Assembly: GCA_965220615.1 (NCBI GenBank)
Contig: CBDCQL010000002.1
Location: 2,170,001-2,234,000 of the forward strand
From: JAGWBD01 sp965220615
GTDB taxonomy: Bacteria > Chloroflexota > Anaerolineae > Aggregatilineales > Phototrophicaceae
Direction of reading: 5' to 3'
Length of the DNA stretch: 64,000 bases
The notes under the pieces are model-generated. The model had not been told where the DNA came from. It saw nothing but the letters and a program-made list of their open reading frames with translations, and ran no database searches. Positions 52,252 through 61,331 of this stretch are shown in pieces. Numbering within the stretch: position 1 is the stretch's first letter; each line of letters starts with the position of its first letter. The translations under genes and the position numbers were made by a program.

Positions 52252-52737
52252 GTGTCGCGCGAATTTCGTCATCTGGTCGCCACCCTGTTGCTGACCCTGG
52301 CCGGGTTTCAGTTCATCCGCCTGTGGATCATTGAGGAAGGCGCCCTGCCCGACTGGCCGCTGCCGCTGGCCCTGGCGATCGTCGGCCTCGTGCTGGTCGC
52401 CTGGCCGCGTCGCGAGGAGGCGGAGACCGGCCTTGTGGCCCTGGATGGCAGCGACGCCCTGCCCCCGGCGGTCGGCGACGACCTGACGCTCATCAAGGGC
52501 ATCGGCCCGCAGCGGGCCCGCAGCCTGGCGCAGGCGGGTTGCCCGCGCTTCAGCGACCTCGCGCGGCTCAGCGAATCCGAACTGGCGCGGCTGCTGGATG
52601 ACGTCGGCGCCGTGCCGCCCTCAACGGCCACCCTGCGCGCCTGGATCCGCCAGGCGCAGATCGCCGGCGACGGCGACATGGCCTGGCTGCGCGAATATCA
52701 GGCGACCCTCAACCCCGCCGGTGAGGAAACCGACTAG
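52252..52737 (+). CDS. Membrane protein with a helix-hairpin-helix (DUF4332-like) domain
   Basis: 161 residues from a GTG with AAGGAGGAA upstream. Two hydrophobic segments (VATLLLTLAGFQFIRLWII and WPLPLALAIVGLVLVAW) are followed by a helix-hairpin-helix region: DDLTLIKGIGPQRARSLAQAGCPRFSDLARLSESELARLLDD. The IKGIGPxRA motif is typical of such domains in membrane-linked proteins, where it may bind DNA or another protein. No other function can be assigned. Host-like composition marks the right edge of the accessory patch. Confidence 0.8.
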   Translation: MSREFRHLVATLLLTLAGFQFIRLWIIEEGALPDWPLPLALAIVGLVLVAWPRREEAETGLVALDGSDALPPAVGDDLTLIKGIGPQRARSLAQAGCPRFSDLARLSESELARLLDDVGAVPPSTATLRAWIRQAQIAGDGDMAWLREYQATLNPAGEETD

Positions 52738-52749
52738 AGTCGGCCCGTT

Positions 52750-53100
52750 TTAATCAGGCTCACAGAACTTGTAGAGGTTGCCGTCCAGGTCCAGCACGGC
52801 GAATTCGAGGCCCCAGGGCTGTTGTCGCAGTGGCCCGTTGGGATGAATGATCCCCTGCGCCTCATACTCCCCGTAGAGTGAACGCGCGTCGCTGACATAC
52901 ACGTAGCAACTGGTGTTCTGCGCAATGTAGCGGTCCCTGCAGAGCCAGTAATGCACGTTGACCTCGTCGCGCTGGAAGATGGCGTAGTCCTCATGCTGCG
53001 CGACGCAGCGAAAGCCCAGGCGCCCCTCGCAGAATTCCACCGTGCGCACAATATCCAGCGAGGCGAGCACGGCAGCAATGCGCGTCAATTGACCGGTCAT
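52750..53100 (-). CDS. VOC-superfamily protein (glyoxalase/bleomycin-resistance fold)
   Basis: 116 residues, one paired beta-alpha-beta-beta-beta module set. It shows VLASLDIVRTVEFCEGRLGFRCV, DYAIFQRDEVNVHYWLC, CYVYVSDARSLYGEYEAQG and FAVLDLDGNLYKFCEPD, the last with the metal-ligand Glu position of the family. The length and pattern fit bleomycin-resistance or small dioxygenase-like proteins; no substrate can be assigned. Convergent with the HhH gene. Confidence 0.88.
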   Translation of the reverse strand: MTGQLTRIAAVLASLDIVRTVEFCEGRLGFRCVAQHEDYAIFQRDEVNVHYWLCRDRYIAQNTSCYVYVSDARSLYGEYEAQGIIHPNGPLRQQPWGLEFAVLDLDGNLYKFCEPD

Positions 53101-53129
53101 GAGTGGATGGCAGTGCCGGGCGCCAGGCT

Positions 53130-55640
53130 TCAGGCGGGCGCGGCTTCCTCGCCCTCTTCTTCCATGGCCTCCAGGGTCAGGTGTCCGTCCTCATCCACGT
53201 CGGCCAGCACGATGCCGGCCAGCGGGAAGCGCCCGGAGAGAATGCCGTCGGAGAGCACGTCCTCGACCTCGTTCTGGATCAGGCGGCGCAGGGGCCGGGC
53301 GCCGAATTCGGGATCGTAGCCGTGGTCGGCCAGCCAGGTGCGCGCCTCGTCGCTGGCCTCCAGGGTCATGGCGTGTTCCAGCAGGCGCTCGCGCACCTTG
53401 TCCAGTTCCAGTTCCACAATGTCGCGGATTTCGTCGCGCGTCAGGGAGCGGAAGACGACGGTGGCGTCGACGCGATTGAGAAATTCCGGCCGGAAGGCGC
53501 GGCGCAACTGCTCCATGACGTTGCGGCGCATGTCCTTGTAGGCTTCCTGCTCGCTGATGGATTCGTCGCGCTGCAGGTCAAAGCCAAGGCTGGTGTTGCG
53601 CTTGATCGTATCCGCGCCGACGTTGCTGGTCATCACGATGATGGCGTTGCGGAAGTTGATGTTGCGGCCGCGCGCGTCGCTCAGTTGCCCCTCTTCCATC
53701 ACCTGCAAGAGCATGTTGAAGGCCTCCGGGTGGGCCTTCTCGATCTCGTCGAAGACGACGATGCTGTAGGGACGGCGGCGAATCGCCTCGGTCAACTGGC
53801 CGGCGTCCTCGTAGCCCACGTAGCCGGGCGGGGCGCCCACCAGACGCGCCACCGAATGCCGCTCCATAAACTCCGACATGTCCAGTTGCACCAGGGCGTC
53901 CTCGCTGCCGAAGAGAAACTCGGCCAGGGCCTTGGTCAGTTCGGTTTTGCCGACCCCGGTCGGCCCGAGGAACATGAACGAGCCGATCGGCCGGCGCGGG
54001 TCTTTCAGACCGGCGCGGGCGCGGCGCACGGCCTTGCTGATGGCGTCGATGGCCTCGTTCTGGCCGACGATGCGCTGGTGCAGGGCCTCTTCCATCTGCA
54101 TCAGCCGTTCGCTCTCCTCGCCGGCGATGCGCATCACCGGGATGCCGGTCCACATCGACACGACCTCGGCGATGTCCTCGGCCGTCAGGCGCGGCTGGTT
54201 GTTTTGCGAGTTCCAGTTGGCCTTGAGCCCGTCCAGCGATTCCCCCAGAGTCTCGCGCTGCTGCTGCAAGTGACCCAGGCGCTCGTCACGCGCCTGGTCC
54301 TCCGGCCCTTCTTCCGCCTCCAGCGAGAGCAGGGCGATGTCCTCGCGCACGCGGCGCAGTTCCTTTTCCATGTTGCGCACGCGCGCCGCCTCGGGGCTTT
54401 TGTACATGCGCAGGCGCGCGGCGGCCTCGTCAATCAGGTCGATGGCCTTGTCGGGCAGAAAGCGGTCCGGCACGTAGCGCGCCGACAGATGGGCGGCCTG
54501 CTCGATGGCGTCGTTGGTGATCTCGACGTTGTGATGTTCCTGATAGGGAACGCGAATCCCCTGCAGAATCTCGATGGTCTCGTCCACGCCGGGCTCGTCC
54601 ACCTGAATCTGCTGAAAGCGACGTTCCAGCGCCGCGTCGTTCTCAATGTGCTTGCGGTATTCGTCCATGGTGGTGGCGCCGATGCACTGCAGTTCGCCGC
54701 GCGAGAGGGCCGGCTTGAGGATGTTGGCCGCGTCGACGCTGCTGCCGGCCGAGCCGGCGCCCACCAGCATGTGGACCTCGTCGATAAACAGGATGCTGTC
54801 CGAGGACTTGAGTTCCTCGATGACCCGCTTGAGCCGTTCCTCGAACTGGCCGCGGTACATCGTGCCCGCCACCAGCGAGCCGACGTCCAGCTGCAATACC
54901 CGCTTGTTGAGCAGGGGCCGCGGCGTGTCACCGCTCACGATGCGCTGCGCCAGGCCCTCGACGATGGCCGTCTTGCCCACGCCCGGCTCGCCGATCAGCG
55001 CCGGGTTGTTCTTGCGCCGCCGGCTGAGTACCTGGATCACGCGTTCAATTTCTATTTCACGCCCCACCACCGGGTCCAGCTTGCCCTCCTGGGCGGCGGC
55101 GGTCAGGTCCGTCGCCAGTTGGTCAACCAGTTGCGTCTTGCCTTCCCGCTGGCGCGAACGCCGCTCTTCCTGCGGCGCCTGGCGGGGTTGCAGCGGGCTC
55201 TCCTGCAGCACGCGGCGCGTCTGACGCCGCACTTCCTCCGGGCTGACGCCCAGACGCTTCAGCACCTCAATGGCCACGCCATCGGTCTGGCGCACCAGGC
55301 CCAGCAGCAGATGTTCCGTGCCAATGTAATGGTGTCCCAGACGCCGCGCCTCGTCGACGGCCAGCTCCAGTACGCGCTTGGTGCCCGGGGACAGGTCGAT
55401 CTGCGTGTCGCCGTTGCGGGTGCTGGCGCGGGTCAGCCGTTCGACCAGTTCCTCAATGCGCCGCTGCTCCAGACCCAGGTCGCGCAGCACGCGACCGGCC
55501 ACGCCGCCTTCCTCGCGCATCAGGCCCATCAGCAAATGTTCGGTGCCGATGGTACTGTGCCGAAAACGCTCCGCCTCCTCCTGCGCCAGGCTGAGGACGC
55601 GGCGGGCCCGCTGGGTGAAACGTTCCATCTTGTTGGGCAC
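53130..55640 (-). CDS. clpC: ATP-dependent Clp protease ATP-binding subunit ClpC
   Basis: 836 residues starting at a GTG at 55640, with GGGAGG five bases before it. Two Clp-N repeats (FTQRARRVLSLAQEEAERF and LSPGTKRVLELAVDEARRL) are followed by the first AAA+ domain (GEPGVGKTAIVEGL, LFIDEVHMLVGAG). A middle coiled-coil of ClpC size (about 405-470) comes next, then the second AAA+ domain (FLGPTGVGKTELTKALAEFL, VVFDEIEKAHPEAFNMLLQ). It unfolds substrates for ClpP. It is a single gene; no clpP, mcsA/B or ctsR is near. The promoter region holds a perfect inverted repeat (55721-55734). Confidence 0.95.
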   Translation of the reverse strand: MPNKMERFTQRARRVLSLAQEEAERFRHSTIGTEHLLMGLMREEGGVAGRVLRDLGLEQRRIEELVERLTRASTRNGDTQIDLSPGTKRVLELAVDEARRLGHHYIGTEHLLLGLVRQTDGVAIEVLKRLGVSPEEVRRQTRRVLQESPLQPRQAPQEERRSRQREGKTQLVDQLATDLTAAAQEGKLDPVVGREIEIERVIQVLSRRRKNNPALIGEPGVGKTAIVEGLAQRIVSGDTPRPLLNKRVLQLDVGSLVAGTMYRGQFEERLKRVIEELKSSDSILFIDEVHMLVGAGSAGSSVDAANILKPALSRGELQCIGATTMDEYRKHIENDAALERRFQQIQVDEPGVDETIEILQGIRVPYQEHHNVEITNDAIEQAAHLSARYVPDRFLPDKAIDLIDEAAARLRMYKSPEAARVRNMEKELRRVREDIALLSLEAEEGPEDQARDERLGHLQQQRETLGESLDGLKANWNSQNNQPRLTAEDIAEVVSMWTGIPVMRIAGEESERLMQMEEALHQRIVGQNEAIDAISKAVRRARAGLKDPRRPIGSFMFLGPTGVGKTELTKALAEFLFGSEDALVQLDMSEFMERHSVARLVGAPPGYVGYEDAGQLTEAIRRRPYSIVVFDEIEKAHPEAFNMLLQVMEEGQLSDARGRNINFRNAIIVMTSNVGADTIKRNTSLGFDLQRDESISEQEAYKDMRRNVMEQLRRAFRPEFLNRVDATVVFRSLTRDEIRDIVELELDKVRERLLEHAMTLEASDEARTWLADHGYDPEFGARPLRRLIQNEVEDVLSDGILSGRFPLAGIVLADVDEDGHLTLEAMEEEGEEAAPA

Positions 55641-55711
55641 GTCGACCTCCCTTCGCGGGACCCCCGTCGTTCGGGCGCGTCAGACGCTGCGGGGTCATGT
55701 GGGCGTCAATC

Positions 55712-55738
55712 AGTATACCACCGCGAAATCGCGGACAA
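55712..55738 (-). promoter_or_regulatory. clpC promoter region with an embedded inverted repeat
   Basis: A TATACT -10 box (55712-55717) and a weak TTGTCC -35 (55733-55738, 15-base spacer) bracket a perfect CCGCGA-AA-TCGCGG palindrome (55721-55734). The palindrome would fit a repressor site. It does not match the CtsR or CIRCE consensus. Confidence 0.4.
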
Positions 55739-55789
55739 GGCCCGATTCGCGGCTTGTGCAGGAATATCCTGGAGAATCTTAATGTTGTT

Positions 55790-57277
55790 TCAGGAAAGCC
55801 AGTCCTGATCGAGGTATTCGGCGGAGTTGACGGCCTTCAGGCTGAGCCCCAGACGGCGGGCCGCCACGTCCATCTTGACGACGCGCAGGGTCAGGGTCTC
55901 GCCTTCCTTGACCACGTCGCGCGGATGGCTGATGCGCTGCTCAGAGAGTTCCGAAATGTGAATCAGGCCCTCGATCTCGGGAGCGGCCACTAGGCGCGCG
56001 AAAGCGCCGAAATTGGTCAGTTTGGTGACCAGCCCCTGCACCAGCTGGCCGACCTTGTAGTCGATGGCAACCGTGTCCCAGGGGTCTGCCGCCTGACGGC
56101 GGATGCTGAGTCCGATGCGCTTGCGCCCGGTGTCCACGCTGATGACCTCGACGCGCACCTCTTCGCCCACCTTGAGGGCGTCGCGCGGGTGATTGACGTG
56201 TTGCCAGGAAATTTCGGTCAGGTGGACCAGCCCTTCGGCGCCGCCAATGTCGACGAAAGCGCCGAAATCCACCAGGCTGACGACCCGCCCCTCGCGCACC
56301 TCACCGACGCGCAACTCCTGCACCAGCTTTTCCTTGCGCGATTCGCGCTGTTCGCGCGCGGCAGCCCGCTCAGACAGAATCAGGCGGTTGCGGCTGCGGT
56401 CCACCTCGATCACCTTGACGGCGATCGGCTGGTTGACCATGCCGCCCCAGCGCTCCTGCGGCGTCGAGCCGGAGGCGCTGCGACGTTCGTTGCCGATCTG
56501 GCTCTGCGGGACGAAACCGCGCACCAGCCCGAAGCGCACGATCAGCCCGCCCTTGTTATAGCCGGCGATCAGGCTTTCAAAGACTTCCTGGCTCTTGTGA
56601 CAGGCCTCGGCCTTGCGCCAGTCCAGTTCTTCCTGGGCGTGCGTCACCGACAGGCGGATGTTGCCCTGGTGGTCGTGCGGGTTGACGACGTAGACCGGGA
56701 TGACCGCGCCAGGCTGCAACTGCTCGATCTGCTCGCGCTGCATGCGCTCCAGTTCACGCCCCGGGATGACGCCTTCGTGCCCGTCACCGAGGCCCATGCG
56801 CACCTCGGTCGGCGACGTGCTTAACACGGTGCCGTCGATCACCTCGCCGCGCTGGAAGGGCGTGGCAGGCGGCGGCGCTTCACTGACGGTGGCCGGGGTT
56901 GCGTCAGCGGCGGGCGCGGCCGCGTCGACCGTCGCCGCAGCAGCGCTTTCCCCTTGCGCCTCGTCGGCAGTCTCCGCCGCTACCGGGGCTACCGGCGTCG
57001 CTTCGGCTACCGGCGCGGCGCCATCGACCGTCGCAATGGCCGTACTCTCCGCCTGCGCCTGGTCGGCAGTCTCTGCCGGAGCCGGGTCGGCGGGAGTCGC
57101 CGTGGCAACCGCCTCTTCCACGGCCTCGCCGGCGGAGCCAACGGGCGCTTTAGCGCTCATTTCATTGCTGTCTGCAGGAGGCGCTGTTTCCACCACTGGC
57201 GGGGCTTCGTCGGCCTGTGACTGGCCCTCCGGGCGGACCAGCGGCTCTGCCTCGGCGCCTGCTTCTTTTGCTTCCAT
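55790..57277 (-). CDS. rpsA: Ribosomal protein S1-like RNA-binding protein with four S1 domains
   Basis: 495 residues from an ATG at 57277. An acidic Ala/Pro/Glu-rich N-terminal region (1-150) contains two imperfect copies of a module of about 30 residues (AETADQAQAESTAIATVDGA and AETADEAQGESAAAATVDAA). Four S1 domains follow. The third and fourth are the clearest: GRVVSLVDFGAFVDIGGAEGLVHLTEIS and GLVTKLTNFGAFARLVAAPEIEGLIHISELS, both with the NHPRD/SHPRD and V.VDTGRKRIGLS patterns. It should bind mRNA on the 30S subunit or act more widely in RNA handling. A good promoter (57315-57343) lies 38 bases upstream. Confidence 0.88.
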   Translation of the reverse strand: MEAKEAGAEAEPLVRPEGQSQADEAPPVVETAPPADSNEMSAKAPVGSAGEAVEEAVATATPADPAPAETADQAQAESTAIATVDGAAPVAEATPVAPVAAETADEAQGESAAAATVDAAAPAADATPATVSEAPPPATPFQRGEVIDGTVLSTSPTEVRMGLGDGHEGVIPGRELERMQREQIEQLQPGAVIPVYVVNPHDHQGNIRLSVTHAQEELDWRKAEACHKSQEVFESLIAGYNKGGLIVRFGLVRGFVPQSQIGNERRSASGSTPQERWGGMVNQPIAVKVIEVDRSRNRLILSERAAAREQRESRKEKLVQELRVGEVREGRVVSLVDFGAFVDIGGAEGLVHLTEISWQHVNHPRDALKVGEEVRVEVISVDTGRKRIGLSIRRQAADPWDTVAIDYKVGQLVQGLVTKLTNFGAFARLVAAPEIEGLIHISELSEQRISHPRDVVKEGETLTLRVVKMDVAARRLGLSLKAVNSAEYLDQDWLS

Positions 57278-57314
57278 TCCGGTCTGCTTTTCCTCGCGTT
57301 GCGCTCTGCGTGAC

Positions 57315-57343
57315 AGTATACCTGAACAGGGCATTAATTCCAA
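57315..57343 (-). promoter_or_regulatory. Promoter of the S1-like gene
   Basis: TTGGAA, a 17-base spacer and TATACT on the minus strand. A diverging TTGTTG-17-TAGAGT on the plus strand (57363-57391) may serve the DUF488 gene. Confidence 0.6.
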
Positions 57344-57416
57344 ACACAAAGTAACGTCCGTCTTGTTGGCTTTCCGGCCCTGCGCTAGAGTAACGGCAGC
57401 AAAGGCAAGGCTGGAT

Positions 57417-58232
57417 GTGAAGACTTCCTGCTACACGGGCTATCGTCAGGCGGACGGGACGCTGGGGCCAGGCGCCGTACGCATTACCATCGGGGCGCCG
57501 CGTATCCGCAAATCGCAGTATCGCGAGTACCTGGCGCTGGCGCCGCCACGACCCATGTTCGAGGCGGGCTATACCCATGCGGACTTCGCAGGGCGCATCC
57601 TCGCCCCACTGGACGCGGCGACAGTCTGGCAGGAACTGCATGCCCTGGTCGCGCCGCACGAGCCGGTGCTGCTCTGTTTCGAAAAGCCGGAAGACATTCT
57701 GGCGGGCAAGACCTGGTGTCACCGACACATGGTGGCCGAGTGGTTCGCGGCGGAGCTGGGCGAGCAGGTCGCCGAGCGCGGCCACGAGGCGAATACGGCT
57801 CACTTCATCAAGGCGGCGCGGGCAGGCGGATTGCGCGAAACTTACGCCTCCGCCCGGCGCGCAGACGCTTCCGCGCCACCGGCCGGGTCGGCGATGGCCG
57901 GCGCGGAAGCGCCGCGCGAGGAGGCGGGCAAGGTCAGGTCCGGCGAACGCTTGATGGACCGCGAAGACTACGTTTCGCCCAGTTCCCGCTGGCTGACGGA
58001 GCCGGTCTCACTGGAAGAACTGCAGGAACAGAACGAACGCCTTTACGCCGCGCTGGAGGCCCTTTGGCAGGCGCAGGAAAGCCAGGACTCACCGGCGCTT
58101 GAGGCGGCCAACAACGAGGTCTGGCTGGCCCGCAAACAGGTGCGCGCCGGCTGGAAACGCATGAGTGCGATCGAGCGGGCGCTGGCTGTTCAGCGCCGCA
58201 TGATTCCCGAATCCATTGTCAGGGATGTGTAA
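57417..58232 (+). CDS. DUF488-family protein with C-terminal helical extension
   Basis: 271 residues from a GTG at 57417, AAGG seven bases before it. The N-terminal 130 residues follow the DUF488 pattern: SCYTGYRQADG, APRIRKSQYREYLALAPP, and PVLLCFEKPEDILAGKTWCHRHMVAEWFAAEL, whose Cys...WCHR residues are strongly conserved in the family. A region of about 130 residues follows, ending in a charged coiled coil (EELQEQNERLYAALEALWQAQESQDSPALEAANNEVW) that is not part of DUF488. The function is unknown; the frame is open far upstream, antisense to the S1-like gene, but unused. Confidence 0.75.
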   Translation: MKTSCYTGYRQADGTLGPGAVRITIGAPRIRKSQYREYLALAPPRPMFEAGYTHADFAGRILAPLDAATVWQELHALVAPHEPVLLCFEKPEDILAGKTWCHRHMVAEWFAAELGEQVAERGHEANTAHFIKAARAGGLRETYASARRADASAPPAGSAMAGAEAPREEAGKVRSGERLMDREDYVSPSSRWLTEPVSLEELQEQNERLYAALEALWQAQESQDSPALEAANNEVWLARKQVRAGWKRMSAIERALAVQRRMIPESIVRDV

Positions 58233-58247
58233 CCCAAGGAGCTGAAA

Positions 58248-58682
58248 ATGGCAGTACGCAAGGCAGACGCAACCTGGAACGGCAACCTGAGCGAGGGCAG
58301 CGGCACGATGAACATGGCCAGTGGCGCCTGGTCGGGCCCCTACTCCGTCGGCTCGCGCTTTGGCGAAGACGCCGGCACCAACCCCGAGGAACTCATCGCC
58401 GCCGCACACGCCGGCTGCTACTCCATGGCTTTGACCGCTGGCCTCACCCGCGCCGGTCTTGAGCCCGCGCGCGTGAGCACCAGCGCGCGCGTGCACATCA
58501 ACAGCGTGGCCGACGGTTTCGCCATCGACAAGATCGAACTGGACTGCGAGGCCGTCGTGCCCGGCATCGACGACGCGCAGTTCCAGGAAATGGCCGAAGC
58601 CACCAAGACCGGCTGCCCGGTGTCCGCGGCGCTGGCCTCCGTCCCGGAAATCACGCTCAACGCCCGCCTTGTGGAAGCCTGA
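58248..58682 (+). CDS. osmC: OsmC/Ohr-family peroxidase
   Basis: 144 residues, the normal length. The two redox cysteines lie in AAHAGCYSMALTAGL and TKTGCPVSAAL, with conserved glycine and acidic residues in the start ADATWNGNLSEGSGTMN and NPEELIAAAHAGC. This is the OsmC branch, which reduces organic hydroperoxides in the cytosol. AAGGAGCTGAAA precedes the ATG. It follows the DUF488 gene by 15 bases and is followed by a strong terminator. Confidence 0.93.
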   Translation: MAVRKADATWNGNLSEGSGTMNMASGAWSGPYSVGSRFGEDAGTNPEELIAAAHAGCYSMALTAGLTRAGLEPARVSTSARVHINSVADGFAIDKIELDCEAVVPGIDDAQFQEMAEATKTGCPVSAALASVPEITLNARLVEA

Positions 58683-58707
58683 GGCACATTAAGCGACCAG
58701 AGTGACG

Positions 58708-58736
58708 GGGCGCTTCTGCCGCGAAGCGCCCTTTTT
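58708..58736 (+). terminator. Intrinsic terminator after osmC
   Basis: Stem GGGCGCTT / AAGCGCCC with an eight-base loop, followed directly by five T residues (58732-58736). Confidence 0.88.
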
Positions 58737-58762
58737 CGCGCCCCGTCCCCCACCGGAACCGG

Positions 58763-60166
58763 ATGTCGCACACTCTCGCCCTGGATATCGGCACCTCGTC
58801 CCTGCGCGCCATGCTCTTCGACGCGCAGGGCGCAGCCCTGCCGGGCGTCCTCGTGCGCAAGGGCTATCGCCTGACCACCACGCCGGATGGCGGCGTCACG
58901 CTCGATCCGCAGCAGTTGTTGCAGTCCTGCGTCGCCGCCATAGACGAAACCCTGCAGCAGGCCGGTTCCCGCCGCATCGCCCGCGTGGCCATGGACACCC
59001 TGGTCGCCAACCTGCTCGGCATCGACGCCGCGGGCGAGCCGGTTACGCCGCTCTACACCTGGGCCGACACGCGCGGCGCGGACCTGGCCGACCGCCTCGA
59101 CGCGTCCGGCTATACGCGGCGCAGCGGCTGTCGCCTGCATACCAGTTACTGGCCGCTGCGTATCCTGTGGCTGCAGAACGAGCAACCACAGGTGTTTCGC
59201 CGCGTCAAACACTGGCTGTCCTTCGGCGAGTACCTGTTTTACCGACTTTTCGGCCAGCGGCGGATCAGCGTCAGCGTCGCCTCCTGGAGCGGCCTCCTCG
59301 ACCGTCACCGCCTGACCTGGGACGCGCCCACCCTGGAACAGTTGCCGCTTGAGCCGGGCCAGCTCTCCACCATCAGCAACGAACCCCTGCAGGGCCTGGC
59401 GGCGCCCTGGGCCGCGCGTTGGCCGGCGTTGAGGGACGCGCTCTGGTCACCCGCCATCGGCGATGGCGTGGCCGCCAACCTCGGCGCCGGCTGCTCCCGA
59501 CCGGAGCGCGTGGCGCTCAGCCTCGGCACCAGCGGCGCCATGCGCGTCGTCGTGCCCGGCACGCCGGCGCAGACTCCGGCCGGTCTCTTCGTTTACCGCA
59601 TCGACGACTCGCGTTCGCTGGTGGGTGGCGCGCTCAGCAACGCCGGCAACCTTTACGCCTGGTTGCAGCGCGTCCTGGCCCGCGTCGACGCGGACGTCCT
59701 CGCTGTCATGGCTCCCGACAGCCATGGCCTGACCGTGCTGCCCTTCCTCGCGGGCGAGCGCGCGCCCGGCTGGCGCGACGAGGCGCGCGCCGTCTTCAGC
59801 GGCATGACCTTCGACACGGCACAGGAACATCTGCTGCGGGCCGCGCTGGAGGCCGTCGCCTTCCGCTTTGCGCAAATCCTGCGGCGTTTGCGCCCCCTGC
59901 TGCCCCCGGACGCGCAGTTCATCGCCAACGGCGCCGCGCTGCGCCAGTCGCCCGTCTGGTTGCAAATCATGGCGGACGTGCTGGGCGCGCCCGTGCATCT
60001 CTGCGCAGAGGAAGAAGCGACGATTCGTGGCGCAGCCCTGCTGGCCATGCAGCGCGAGCCGGAGCCCGAAACCGGTCCCGGTTGCAGGCCGCGAATGGAG
60101 TATTATCCGGTCTATCAGAAAGCCATCGCCCGCCAGCAAGCGCTGTATGACCGGCTCCTCAACTGA
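58763..60166 (+). CDS. FGGY-family carbohydrate kinase (gluconate/xylulose kinase-like)
   Basis: 467 residues. The phosphate-binding DIGTSSLRAMLFD near the N-terminus and the second phosphate motif in ERVALSLGTSGAMRVVVPG define the ASKHA sugar-kinase fold. LTVLPFLAGERAPGWRDEARAVFSGMTFDT matches the GERxPxWD block of gluconokinase and xylulokinase members, and FIANGAALRQSPVWLQIMADVLGAPV is the C-terminal FGGY signature. It phosphorylates a sugar or sugar acid with ATP; the identity is uncertain, and gluconate is favoured by the GERAPGW block. The alcohol dehydrogenase 56 bases downstream may be in the same unit. Confidence 0.88.
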   Translation: MSHTLALDIGTSSLRAMLFDAQGAALPGVLVRKGYRLTTTPDGGVTLDPQQLLQSCVAAIDETLQQAGSRRIARVAMDTLVANLLGIDAAGEPVTPLYTWADTRGADLADRLDASGYTRRSGCRLHTSYWPLRILWLQNEQPQVFRRVKHWLSFGEYLFYRLFGQRRISVSVASWSGLLDRHRLTWDAPTLEQLPLEPGQLSTISNEPLQGLAAPWAARWPALRDALWSPAIGDGVAANLGAGCSRPERVALSLGTSGAMRVVVPGTPAQTPAGLFVYRIDDSRSLVGGALSNAGNLYAWLQRVLARVDADVLAVMAPDSHGLTVLPFLAGERAPGWRDEARAVFSGMTFDTAQEHLLRAALEAVAFRFAQILRRLRPLLPPDAQFIANGAALRQSPVWLQIMADVLGAPVHLCAEEEATIRGAALLAMQREPEPETGPGCRPRMEYYPVYQKAIARQQALYDRLLN

Positions 60167-60222
60167 GCCGCCGGCCCGCCCGCCGGAGCGAAATTCCGGC
60201 CAGACTAATCGGGAGAAGGACC

Positions 60223-61317
60223 ATGAAAGCCGCCGTCAGCTACGATATGAACGAGCCACTCGTCATCGAGGAAGTGACGCTGGACCCGCCGCAACAGGGT
60301 GAAGTCAGGGTGCGCGTCGCCGCGACCGCCATCTGCCACTCCGACGTGCACTACCTGCGTGGCGAATGGGAGATCCCGCGGCCCTTCATCGCCGGTCACG
60401 AGACCGCCGGCATCGTCGAGGAGACCGGCCCCGGCGTCACGCTGGTGCAGCCTGGCGATCGCGTCGTGGTCTCGCTCCTGCGCTCCTGCGGCCGCTGCGA
60501 TTTCTGCCTCACCGGCGACCCCAACCATTGCGCCGCCACCTGGCCGCTGGATACCGAAAGCCGCATCCGCAACGGGGACGGCCAGTCGATCAAACATGGC
60601 GTGCGCGTGGCCGGCTTCGCGGAATACGTCATTGTCGACCAGTCCCAACTGGCCACCGTGCCGGATTCGATGAGCCTCGAGGCGGCCTCGCTGCTGGCCT
60701 GCGGTGTGATCACCGGTTTCGGCGCCGTCGTCAACACGGCCCAGGTGGAAGCGGGCAGCGCAGTGGTCGTCATTGGTACCGGTGGCGTGGGTCTCAACAG
60801 CGTCCAGGGCGCCGCGCTCTCCGGCGCGCGCCAGGTGATCGCCGTCGACCTGCTGCCCAACAAACTGGCGGCCGCCCGGCAGTTCGGCGCCAGCGACCTG
60901 ATCAACGCCGCCGAAGTCGATCCGGTGGAGGCCGTAAAGGAAGTGACGGGCGGCCGCATGGCGGACTACGTCTTCGTCACCGTGGGCAGCGAACGGGCGG
61001 TGACCCAGGCGCTGGAGATGGCGCGCCGGGCCGGCACGGTCGTGCTGGTGGGCATGCCGCCGGAAAGCCTGAACGTCAGCCTCTCCGTGCGCGACCTGGC
61101 CTTTCGCGGCATGGTCATCCTGGGCAGCTTTATGGGCTCAACGCGCCTGCAGGTCGATATTCCGCGCCTGATCGCGCATTACGAACACGGCAACCTGCGA
61201 CTTGACGAACTGATTACGAAGACCTGGCCGCTTGAGCATATCAACGAGGCTGTCGAATCCATGGAGCGAGGCGAGGCGCTGCGCAACGTCATCGTCTTCG
61301 ACTCGCCCGCCTCCTGA
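60223..61317 (+). CDS. Zinc-dependent alcohol dehydrogenase (MDR superfamily)
   Basis: 364 residues. Catalytic zinc ligands are Cys in AICHSDVHYL and His in AGHETAGIV; the structural zinc loop is SCGRCDFCLTGDPNHC. The coenzyme fold has VVIGTGGVGLNSVQGA with the acidic residue in AVDLLPNK. The set matches the class III/alcohol dehydrogenase subset that acts on primary or secondary alcohols using NAD. The substrate is unknown. GGAGAAGG precedes the ATG. The next gene begins 14 bases after its stop. Confidence 0.9.
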   Translation: MKAAVSYDMNEPLVIEEVTLDPPQQGEVRVRVAATAICHSDVHYLRGEWEIPRPFIAGHETAGIVEETGPGVTLVQPGDRVVVSLLRSCGRCDFCLTGDPNHCAATWPLDTESRIRNGDGQSIKHGVRVAGFAEYVIVDQSQLATVPDSMSLEAASLLACGVITGFGAVVNTAQVEAGSAVVVIGTGGVGLNSVQGAALSGARQVIAVDLLPNKLAAARQFGASDLINAAEVDPVEAVKEVTGGRMADYVFVTVGSERAVTQALEMARRAGTVVLVGMPPESLNVSLSVRDLAFRGMVILGSFMGSTRLQVDIPRLIAHYEHGNLRLDELITKTWPLEHINEAVESMERGEALRNVIVFDSPAS

Positions 61318-61331
61318 TCCGGCACGCACCC

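Noticed and set aside
53103..55808. 901-codon plus-strand frame opposite clpC
   Set aside because: Longest shadow in the window; clpC on the other strand has every expected motif, and this frame has none.
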